Positions 7,019 through 13,361 of a DNA stretch of 17,834 nt are shown here, in pieces. A program made the position numbers and the translations under genes. The stretch lies in the NCBI GenBank assembly GCA_016215145.1, contig JACRLA010000268.1:1-17834 (forward strand). The letters are read 5' to 3'. Under the pieces are notes generated by a model, which searched no databases, was not told the DNA's origin, and worked only from the letters and a program-made list of their open reading frames with translations. The stretch comes from Chloroflexota bacterium. Lineage in GTDB: Bacteria > Chloroflexota > Anaerolineae > Anaerolineales > VGOW01. Position 1 is the first letter of the stretch; every line of letters begins with the position of its first letter.

Positions 7019-7047
7019 TTGTAGCTGAATTAGTCTTATGCTACACT
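7019..7047 (+). promoter_or_regulatory. Possible promoter of the response regulator operon
   Basis: TTGTAG (7019-7024), a 17-bp spacer and TACACT (7042-7047) form a weak sigma-70-type match (3/6 and 4/6). It would give a leader of about 190 bases that contains the repeat element at 7065-7172 and the GC hairpin at 7196-7217. Confidence 0.3.
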
Positions 7048-7064
7048 CTGGCTCAACAAAGGAT

Positions 7065-7172
7065 CATGTAAAAACAAGTTCCCGAATCTTCGCGCCACAC
7101 ACTTGACAGGTCTTGCCGAATTGTAAAAAGACCTGTCAGGTGTTGTTGAAACACGGAAGTTATTTTTACACG
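7065..7172. repeat. Dispersed intergenic repeat, copy 2, with nested inverted repeats
   Basis: Outer arms 7065-7082 and 7155-7172 pair at 15 of 18 positions (core TGTAAAAA). Inside them lie perfect 9-bp arms GACAGGTCT (7105-7113) and AGACCTGTC (7129-7137). Segment 7113-7145 matches 2308-2340 at 31/33. A 13-bp direct repeat, GAATCTTCGCGCC, occurs at 7084-7096 and 7189-7201. The structure is MITE-like. Confidence 0.72.
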
Positions 7173-7194
7173 ACTCCAAAATGTGCAGGAATCT

Positions 7195-7218
7195 TCGCGC
7201 CGCCGGAACGCGGCGCGA
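7195..7218 (+). other. GC-rich hairpin in the leader of the response regulator gene
   Basis: A perfect 9-bp stem TCGCGCCGC/GCGGCGCGA (7195-7203 and 7210-7218) with loop CGGAAC lies 27 bases before the start codon and upstream of the GGAG ribosome-binding site. No T-tract follows, so it is not an intrinsic terminator; it may influence translation or mRNA stability. Confidence 0.55.
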
Positions 7219-7245
7219 TTTGTAATACGCGGAGATTAACGATTT

Positions 7246-8436
7246 ATGGCAGAGAAAATTTTGATCATAGATGATGATCTGGACACGCTGAAACTGGTCG
7301 GGTTGATCTTGCAGCGACAAGGCTATCAAATTGTCGCCGCCAATAGCGGTAGTCAAGGTCTGGCAAAAGCGGCGGCAGAAAGACCGAATCTAATTTTGCT
7401 GGACGTGATGATGCCGGATATGGAGGGCTATGAGGTGACACGTCGTTTGCGTGCCGACCCGGAATTGGCGCGCACGCCGATCATCATGTTTACGGCGAAG
7501 ACGATGGTGGATGATAAGGTTGCCGGGTTTGAAGCCGGGGTGGATGATTACATGACCAAGCCGACTCACCCGGCGGAACTTGTTTCGCGGGTGAAGGCGT
7601 TGTTGGCGCGCAGCGCTGGCTCATCGCATCCACTTTCGTCGGCTTCTGCTGTGGCAGTGGATCGGGCAAAGGTGATTGGAGTTTTCGGGGCGAAGGGTGG
7701 GCTGGGTGTGACGACGCTGGCTTTAAATGTGGCAGTGGCGCTGGCGCAATTGGGACAAGAAACAATCGCCTGTGAGGTTCGACCCGGGCAAGGTTCGTTA
7801 GGGTTGCTGTTGGGTTTCTCGCACAGCACATCTTTGGGGAATATCTTAAGCAAAGATTCTAAAGAAGTCACTCCTCGCTTGGTTGAAGGGCAATTGGTGA
7901 CTCATAACACGTCGGGTCTGCGGTTAATTTTGGCGTCGTCTGAGCCGAAAGAGATGAAACTAAATACTGCGTTGGCACAAGCGGAACAGATGATACAACA
8001 TCTGGCGACCTTGGCGAAGTTTTTGGTTGTGGATTTGGGCGTGGGTTTAACCGATCTCAATCGCAAAATTCTTCCGTTATGTGATCGGAATATCATGATC
8101 ATCGAACCGATGCGCGTCACGGTGACGATGGCGAAAGCCATCCTCGAAGATTTAGATAAAAGCGGACTCAGCCCTAATCGTTTTGAAATTGTGATGTTGA
8201 ATCGCGTGCGCTCTAGTTTGCAAATGCCGTGGCAGCAGGCGGAGAGCATGTTGGGACATCAGATCGCTTCGATTGTGACGCCGGCTCCGGAGTTGGCGTA
8301 TCAGGCGGCAGAGGCGGCAGCACCGATGGTGCAGATGCAGCCCGATAGTCTCACTGCCGATCAGGCGCGCAAGATGGCAGAAACGATCATTGCCGGAGGC
8401 AGATCGCGCCCGACGGGGATGTTGAGTCAGCGTTGA
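7246..8436 (+). CDS. Response regulator: receiver domain fused to MinD/ParA-like (CpaE/TadZ-type) ATPase
   Basis: A 396-residue cytosolic protein. Residues 4-121 are a complete receiver domain: acidic D9-D11, phosphoacceptor D53 in LLDVMMPD, T83 and K105 in MTKP. A Ser/Ala linker (122-140) joins a P-loop ATPase (about 142-385). Its deviant Walker A reads GAKGGLGVTTLA (148-159): the signature lysine K150 is kept but the usual GKT/GKS lysine is Val, as in CpaE/TadZ relatives. A Walker B-like strand FLVVDLGVG follows near residue 262. CpaE/TadZ proteins localise Tad pilus machinery, but no pilus gene is in the window, so the output is open. A GGAG site precedes ATG. It leads the operon with the sirtuin (15 bp gap) and the GAF kinase. 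Confidence 0.88.
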   Translation: MAEKILIIDDDLDTLKLVGLILQRQGYQIVAANSGSQGLAKAAAERPNLILLDVMMPDMEGYEVTRRLRADPELARTPIIMFTAKTMVDDKVAGFEAGVDDYMTKPTHPAELVSRVKALLARSAGSSHPLSSASAVAVDRAKVIGVFGAKGGLGVTTLALNVAVALAQLGQETIACEVRPGQGSLGLLLGFSHSTSLGNILSKDSKEVTPRLVEGQLVTHNTSGLRLILASSEPKEMKLNTALAQAEQMIQHLATLAKFLVVDLGVGLTDLNRKILPLCDRNIMIIEPMRVTVTMAKAILEDLDKSGLSPNRFEIVMLNRVRSSLQMPWQQAESMLGHQIASIVTPAPELAYQAAEAAAPMVQMQPDSLTADQARKMAETIIAGGRSRPTGMLSQR

Positions 8437-8451
8437 TGTTTTTTATGACCC

Positions 8452-9210
8452 ATGACCTATCGTAACGCGATCCGGGAAGCGGCGCAGTTGATACGTCAAG
8501 CGGAATTAGCTGTAACGCTGACCGGCGCCGGCATCTCCACCCCATCGGGTATCCCCGATTTTCGCAGCCCGCATTCGGGCGTCTGGGCAAATGCCGACCC
8601 GATGGAAGTTGCTTCGCTGCAATCTTTTCGTGCTCGCCCCGAATTATTTTACGAATGGATCAAACCGTTGGCGCGCACGTTGTTGAACGCCAAACCGAAT
8701 CCGGCACACATCTCGCTCGCCCGTTTGGAAGCCGCCGGTTATCTCACGCTCGTCATCACTCAAAATATAGATATGCTTCACGAACGCGCCGGCTCGAGTC
8801 GTGTTTTAGAAGTGCACGGCAATTTACGCGAAGCCACCTGCATCCATTGTTACCGCACACGACCTGCCGCGCCGCTCCTAGAACGTTGGTTGAATTACAA
8901 CGACCTGCCGCGCTGCGATGCCTGTGGGCATGTGATGAAACCCAACGTGATCCTCTTCGGCGAGCAGTTGCCGGCGCGTATTTTTACCGAAGCGAAACTG
9001 GTCGCTAAACAATGTGACGTAATGGTAGTTGCCGGCTCGTCGTTAGAAGTTTTTCCGGCGGCAGACCTTCCGACGATGGCGCTGGATCATGGCGCGCGAT
9101 TGATCGTCATTAATCGTGAGCCGACTTTTGTGGACAGCCGCGCGGCGATTGTCATTAACGAAAATGTAGAAGACGTTCTGCCCATGCTGGTGGATGAGGT
9201 TTTGGCATGA
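8452..9210 (+). CDS. Sir2-family NAD-dependent protein deacylase (sirtuin)
   Basis: A 252-residue enzyme that removes acyl groups from lysine side chains using NAD+, releasing nicotinamide and O-acyl-ADP-ribose. The Rossmann motif TGAGIST (24-30), IPDFRS (34-39), QNID (104-107) and catalytic H122 in EVHGN are all present. Four cysteines, C130-x2-C133 and C155-x2-C158, form the zinc site. VAGSSLEVFPA (193-203) and VINREPT (219-225) complete the NAD pocket. The Tyr/Arg pair of class III desuccinylases is not evident, so simple deacetylation is the better guess. No Shine-Dalgarno is visible; the start is 15 bases after the response-regulator stop, so coupling is likely. The end overlaps the next start by 4 bases (ATGA). 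Sitting between a regulator and a kinase suggests control of acylated signalling proteins, which is inference. Confidence 0.93.
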   Translation: MTYRNAIREAAQLIRQAELAVTLTGAGISTPSGIPDFRSPHSGVWANADPMEVASLQSFRARPELFYEWIKPLARTLLNAKPNPAHISLARLEAAGYLTLVITQNIDMLHERAGSSRVLEVHGNLREATCIHCYRTRPAAPLLERWLNYNDLPRCDACGHVMKPNVILFGEQLPARIFTEAKLVAKQCDVMVVAGSSLEVFPAADLPTMALDHGARLIVINREPTFVDSRAAIVINENVEDVLPMLVDEVLA

Positions 9211-10427
9211 CGATAGCCGACGGCGCATCTCAGCCGTTAGACTATAAGATGCTGGCAACACGTTATCAACGTGTGCTGGAAGTGGCGCGGACGATTTCCT
9301 CCACGCTCGACCTTCCCGAACTCTTGCGCCGCATTGTCCACGCCGCCGCCGAAGTAACTGAAACTGAAGCCGTCTCCATTATGTTGTACGACTCCTCGAT
9401 CCACCAATTGCGTTTTGAAGCAAGCACGGCGGGCAGCTCCTCACTGGAGCGCATCACCGTCCCCATAGAAGGCAGCATCGCCGGAACGGTCTTCACGACG
9501 GCACAACCGTTGTTCATCCCCGATGTTTCCAAAGACTCCCGCTTCTTTCGAAAAGTAGATTCGCAATCTTCTTTTGTGACTCGATCTATTTTGTGCGTGC
9601 CGCTGATCTATCAAGAAAAACCTATTGGTGTGCTGCAAGCATTGAATAAAAAACAACAGGGGAATGAATTTGGTCTGGAAGATATTGAGACGCTCGAATC
9701 GCTGGCGGCGCAAGCGGCAGTTGCCATTGTCAACGCGCGGCTCTTTCAACAGAGCGACCTGATCTCCGAGATGGTACACGAGATACGCACACCGCTCTCG
9801 GCATTGACGGCGACTAGCTACATTTTGTTGCGCCCCAACCTCAGCGACGAACAACGGGCAGAGTTTGTGCAACTAATTCAGAGCGAGACGAGCCGCCTTG
9901 CTATTATGACGACGGACTTTCTCGATCTGGCGAAACTCGAATCGGGGCGGATGCGCTTCACGCCCGAATTTTTTGAAATGAAGAGTCTGATAGCGGAGTG
10001 TGTGGACGTGGTGAAGCCGCAAGCCGACGGGCGGCGCGTGACGATTCACATTGACCTCGCGCCCAACCTGCCTCCAACCAATGCCGATCGCGGCAAGATC
10101 AAGCAAGTGCTGTTGAACCTGTTGACTAACGCCGTGAAATACAATAAAGAAGGCGGCGACATCTTCATCACCGCCCAATGTGTGGATGAGGCGATCTGCA
10201 TTGCGGTGCGCGATAGCGGCAAAGGCATTCCACCGGAAGCGATGCCGCGCATGTTTGAAAAATTTTATCGCGTGCCGGATAGTGAGGGCATGGCGCAAGG
10301 CACGGGTCTTGGGTTGCCCATCGCCAAACGGATTGTGGAAGTGCATGGCGGCAAGATGACGGTGGAGAGCGAAGTGAACGTCGGCACGGTCTTTAGGTTT
10401 ACCTTGCCGTTGTCGCATGAGACGTAA
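9207..10427 (+). CDS. Soluble GAF-domain sensor histidine kinase
   Basis: A 406-residue kinase without membrane segments. A coiled lead-in (11-35) precedes a GAF sensor domain (about 36-180), which includes GSIAGTVF, PLFIPDV and SILCVPLIYQEKPIGVLQALN. HisKA follows with MVHEIRTPLSAL and phosphoacceptor H191, then the HATPase domain with N-box NLLTNAVKYN (304-313), G1 DSGKGI (336-341), F-box FEKFYRV (350-356) and G2 GTGLGLPI (365-372). All catalytic motifs are intact. The start codon overlaps the sirtuin stop (ATGA), which signals translational coupling and matched expression. A GAF domain can bind cyclic nucleotides, haem or other small ligands; nothing here identifies which. The receiver domain encoded two genes upstream is the obvious candidate phospho-acceptor. 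Transcription ends at a strong terminator 4 bases on. Confidence 0.94.
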   Translation: MTIADGASQPLDYKMLATRYQRVLEVARTISSTLDLPELLRRIVHAAAEVTETEAVSIMLYDSSIHQLRFEASTAGSSSLERITVPIEGSIAGTVFTTAQPLFIPDVSKDSRFFRKVDSQSSFVTRSILCVPLIYQEKPIGVLQALNKKQQGNEFGLEDIETLESLAAQAAVAIVNARLFQQSDLISEMVHEIRTPLSALTATSYILLRPNLSDEQRAEFVQLIQSETSRLAIMTTDFLDLAKLESGRMRFTPEFFEMKSLIAECVDVVKPQADGRRVTIHIDLAPNLPPTNADRGKIKQVLLNLLTNAVKYNKEGGDIFITAQCVDEAICIAVRDSGKGIPPEAMPRMFEKFYRVPDSEGMAQGTGLGLPIAKRIVEVHGGKMTVESEVNVGTVFRFTLPLSHET

Positions 10428-10431
10428 GTAG

Positions 10432-10495
10432 AAACCCGCTTTCTGCCCACTCCGCTTCGCTACGGGGTGCTTCGCAAAAGCGGGTTTCTTTTTTT
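10432..10495 (+). terminator. Rho-independent terminator of the response regulator-sirtuin-kinase operon
   Basis: Outer stem AAACCCGCTTT (10432-10442) pairs perfectly with AAAGCGGGTTT (10477-10487), with partial pairing inside, and is followed by C and seven Ts (10489-10495). It starts 4 bases after the kinase stop and lies 5 bases before the end of the convergent oxidoreductase gene, so it may also stop transcripts from the minus strand. Confidence 0.85.
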
Positions 10496-10499
10496 GCCG

Positions 10500-11531
10500 T
10501 CACTTTTTGATCTTAATGGCCTGATGAGTTTTGATCGATTCAATGATCGCCGCTTGAGATTCTGACGTCGGCAGCACCTTGCGCGGTGAAGTGTCCGGCT
10601 CGCGCTTCTCAATAATGCAATTCAAAAAGTGCCGCAACGAATCGGTGAACGCGCCGATGATCTTCCCCTCGACTTCCGTCGCAGTCTGCGGTCCCGCAAA
10701 AGTTAAATCATAACCACCCTTTGTGTTGTAAATATCCGCGCGGCGTGTGCGGTTGTTGTAGCTAATTGCGCCCTCACTGCCGATGATCTGCATATAGCCA
10801 TCCGCGATGGAAGGATACGTCACGGGATGAATCCACGACGAGTGGAAGTTGGCGCTGACGCCGCCTTCGAATTGAATCAAGGCGTTGACGCCGTCATGCG
10901 CGCGGATGCCTTTACTCTCCAACACACCTCTCGTCTCGTGCGCCAGCACTTCAACCGGATCGACTCCCACATACCAATGCACTAAATCTAGATCATGACT
11001 CGACATGAAATAGATCGGCGAAGTGTGACTTGCCCACGACGGGATCATTCCGGTGGGGACGTAGATCGTGTCGTATTTGATTGACATCGCCATCACCGGT
11101 TTGCCGATCTCGCCTGCGACGATGCGTTGCTTGATCCACGCATAATCGGTTAGGTAACGTTGGCTGTAATTCACCATCACCGTTACCTTTGAGTTGGCGG
11201 CGGCAGAAGCGATCTCACGCGCTTCCTCGATCTGGGTGGCAATGGGTTTTTCCATGAAAACGTGTTTGCTCGCTTGGATGGCGGCGATCACTGGATCGCG
11301 GTGAAGATGATCGGGCGTGGCGACGGCAACCGCATCCACGTTTTCGTTTTGCAGCATCGCGTTGAAATCGGTGTAAGCCTTCGCGTTGTAGAGTGCGGCG
11401 ATCTTTTGCGCTCGTTCTTGATTCACATCCACGATTGCCACTGTTTCTGATTCGGGTTGTTCGTGAAAGACGCGGGCGTGACGCGAACCGAGAATGCCCG
11501 CGCCGATGATGGCGATTCGTACTTTTGACAT
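10500..11531 (-). CDS. Gfo/Idh/MocA-family NAD(P)-dependent sugar or cyclitol oxidoreductase
   Basis: A 343-residue cytosolic dehydrogenase. The Rossmann fold begins at VRIAIIGAGILGSRHA (4-19) and includes ATPDHLH (71-77) and the MEKPIA loop (93-98) whose Lys95 is the usual catalytic lysine. The C-terminal part has SSHDLDLVHW (177-186); His179 fits the conserved catalytic His, but the Asp usually found four residues earlier is Phe175. I chose ATG at 11529-11531, preceded by AGGAGT; an in-frame extension to 11621 would read through the 15-bp hairpin and into the permease gene. As the last gene of a sugar-import operon it probably oxidises or epimerises the imported sugar. The substrate (inositol, amino sugar, other) cannot be told from sequence alone. 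Confidence 0.88.
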   Translation of the reverse strand: MSKVRIAIIGAGILGSRHARVFHEQPESETVAIVDVNQERAQKIAALYNAKAYTDFNAMLQNENVDAVAVATPDHLHRDPVIAAIQASKHVFMEKPIATQIEEAREIASAAANSKVTVMVNYSQRYLTDYAWIKQRIVAGEIGKPVMAMSIKYDTIYVPTGMIPSWASHTSPIYFMSSHDLDLVHWYVGVDPVEVLAHETRGVLESKGIRAHDGVNALIQFEGGVSANFHSSWIHPVTYPSIADGYMQIIGSEGAISYNNRTRRADIYNTKGGYDLTFAGPQTATEVEGKIIGAFTDSLRHFLNCIIEKREPDTSPRKVLPTSESQAAIIESIKTHQAIKIKK

Positions 11532-11550
11532 GAGAGGACTCCTGATAAGA

Positions 11551-11583
11551 AAACTTCCGAAGTCTCGCAGACTTCGGAAGTTT
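11551..11583 (-). other. Perfect 15-bp intercistronic hairpin
   Basis: Arms 11551-11565 and 11569-11583 pair perfectly around triloop CGC. It lies 3 bases after the permease stop and 19 bases before the oxidoreductase start. The minus-strand tail TTTTCTTATC is only moderately T-rich, so partial termination or mRNA processing is likely. The apex TCTCGCAGA is identical to the hairpin at 226-254. Confidence 0.75.
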
Positions 11584-11586
11584 GAT

Positions 11587-12411
11587 TTAGCCTTTAATCG
11601 CGCCCATGCGGACGCCTTCAAGAAAATATCTTTGGAAGAGGAGGAAGAAAACGATCATCGGCAATGCTGCCAACGCTGCGCCAGAGAAGATGATACCCCA
11701 ATCGGTCATAAATTCATTTTGCAAATTGGCGACGCCCACGGTGAGCGTGTAGTTCTGCGCTTTGTTGAGGGCAATGACGGGCCATAGAAAGTCGTTCCAA
11801 TTGCGCACAAAGGTGAAGATGGCGAGGGCGGCAATCGCCGGTTGGCACAAGGGGGCGATGACGTGCCAAAAGACCCCGAACTCGCTGCAACCATCAATGC
11901 GCGCCGCGTCTTCTAATTCCGAAGGCAGTGTTTGAATATATTGCCGCATGAGGAAGATGCCAAAGACGTTGGCGGTGCCGGGTAAGATCAATGCCCACAA
12001 GGTGTCGAGCAAACCCATTTCCCGGATGATGATGTAGAGCGGGATAAAGGTGACGTGGATCGGGATCATCAACGTGCTGAGGATCATCCAGAACAAGACA
12101 TTGTTCAACGGAAATTTTTTCTTGGCGAAGGCGTAACCGGCGAGCGTATCAAAGAAAATGTGCCACAAGGTGACGGCGAAGGCGACGGTGAGGCTATTGA
12201 TCATCCAATTGGTGTAATGCTTGGTGCCAGTGAGCAATCGCTCGAAGTTCTCAAAGCTAAACGCCGGAATGAGGATCGGGGTGAGTGGCGGCGTCCCCTG
12301 AATGGGAGTGAGGGCATTGGTGAATAGCCAGTACATCGGGAACAAGGAGATGATCGTGGTGACGATCAGAAAACTCCAGACGACCATCATCGCGGGATTA
12401 AAGCGGCGCAT
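11587..12411 (-). CDS. ABC sugar transporter permease, MalG/UgpE-like
   Basis: A 274-residue inner-membrane permease with six predicted helices (about 9-30, 73-94, 104-126, 136-157, 191-212, 240-262). The cytoplasmic coupling loop has the EAA motif in the form LEDAARIDGCSEFGVFWHVIAPL (166-188), where the ATPase docks. Length and layout match the second permease (MalG type, CUT1 family) of oligosaccharide and sugar importers. ATG is 2 bases after the first permease's stop, and its TGGAG ribosome-binding site lies in that gene's last codons, so the two are translated together. It would pair with the 12414-13301 permease as a heterodimer. Confidence 0.95.
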   Translation of the reverse strand: MRRFNPAMMVVWSFLIVTTIISLFPMYWLFTNALTPIQGTPPLTPILIPAFSFENFERLLTGTKHYTNWMINSLTVAFAVTLWHIFFDTLAGYAFAKKKFPLNNVLFWMILSTLMIPIHVTFIPLYIIIREMGLLDTLWALILPGTANVFGIFLMRQYIQTLPSELEDAARIDGCSEFGVFWHVIAPLCQPAIAALAIFTFVRNWNDFLWPVIALNKAQNYTLTVGVANLQNEFMTDWGIIFSGAALAALPMIVFFLLFQRYFLEGVRMGAIKG

Positions 12412-12413
12412 GG

Positions 12414-13301
12414 TTAATACTCCACATCACTTTGCAGAAAACGAAATTGAAAGGCGGCAATGATAGCGATCATCACAAAGAGAACAAAAGCTTGCGCCGC
12501 GCCTACCCCGAAGTTTAAATCTTTGAAACCGTTGTTGTAAATTTGGGTGACGATGGTTTGCGTGCTGTTGCCCACGCCGCTCGGCACCATGATGTAGATG
12601 CGCTCGAACACTTCAAAGCTGGCGATGCTGTACAGGACGACAAGGTAGAGCGTGGTGGATTTGATGAGCGGCACTGTGATGTGCCACCATTTTTGAATCC
12701 CGTTGGCGCCGTCAAGCTCGGCGGCTTCGTAATACTCGGTGGGGATGCTGCCCATCGCCGCGCTGTATAGGACGACAGCGGTGGCGGGAATGGTTAAGAT
12801 GGCTGAGGCAGTAACACTGGCGAGGGCGATGTCGGGATCGGAAATCCAACGGACAAGAGGCAAGCCCAAGAGACGCAATAAGTAATTGGCGAAGCCCCAT
12901 TGCGCGTTATAAATGAAAGACCACGTCATGCCGATGATGAGGGCGCTGGTGACGGCGGGCAGATAATAGGCGGCGCGGAAAAATGTTCGCAGACTATGGC
13001 TGAGTGGTTGAATGAGACTGGATAAGATGAGACCTAAAAAGATGTTGGCGGTGACGGTGAAGAAACTATAGACGACAGTATTTTGAATCGCCGTGATGAA
13101 GATGCCGCCGAATTGGGTGAAGGCTGTTTCGTAATTGGCGTAAAAAGGATCCATCCATCTGCCGCCGCTGCGCAGGCTGTATTTTTGAAACGAGATGATG
13201 AATGCCCACACGACCGGGATAAACACGAAGACGATGAACGTCGTCATGCTGGGCAAGATGAAGAGATAACTCCAACCGTGTTTTTGAAAGAAACGGCGCA
13301 T
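12414..13301 (-). CDS. ABC sugar transporter permease, MalF/UgpA-like
   Basis: A 295-residue inner-membrane permease of the CUT1 family. Six helices are visible (about 11-36, 70-96, 109-131, 159-182, 214-236, 263-287). The EAA loop reads EYYEAAELDGANGIQKWWHITVPLIK (189-214), the ATPase-docking site. It lacks the extra N-terminal helices and large periplasmic loop of enterobacterial MalF, as is common for UgpA-type subunits. The ribosome-binding site is weak (CCGGAA close to ATG). It follows the binding-protein gene across a strong hairpin (13317-13351), so its transcript level is probably lower than that of the binding protein. Confidence 0.95.
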   Translation of the reverse strand: MRRFFQKHGWSYLFILPSMTTFIVFVFIPVVWAFIISFQKYSLRSGGRWMDPFYANYETAFTQFGGIFITAIQNTVVYSFFTVTANIFLGLILSSLIQPLSHSLRTFFRAAYYLPAVTSALIIGMTWSFIYNAQWGFANYLLRLLGLPLVRWISDPDIALASVTASAILTIPATAVVLYSAAMGSIPTEYYEAAELDGANGIQKWWHITVPLIKSTTLYLVVLYSIASFEVFERIYIMVPSGVGNSTQTIVTQIYNNGFKDLNFGVGAAQAFVLFVMIAIIAAFQFRFLQSDVEY

Positions 13302-13316
13302 ATTCCGGAAAACGAT

Positions 13317-13351
13317 AAGACCGACGCGGTTTGAATGACCGCGTCGGTCTT
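13317..13351 (-). terminator. Leaky terminator between binding-protein and permease genes
   Basis: A perfect 14-bp stem, AAGACCGACGCGGT (13317-13330) with its complement (13338-13351), encloses a 7-nt loop. On the minus strand it is followed by ATCGTTTTCC. It sits 10 bases after the binding-protein stop and 15 before the permease start, the usual place for a hairpin that lets the binding protein be made in excess. Confidence 0.75.
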
Positions 13352-13361
13352 TTGATAAATG

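Noticed and set aside
7036..7356. Minus-strand open frame of 106 codons between the two signalling genes
   Set aside because: It crosses the repeat element and overlaps the receiver domain antisense; its sequence has no recognisable features.
11532..11621. 30-residue N-terminal extension of the oxidoreductase
   Set aside because: It would include the perfect hairpin at 11551-11583 and part of the permease gene; the internal ATG has AGGAGT upstream and starts exactly at the Rossmann fold.
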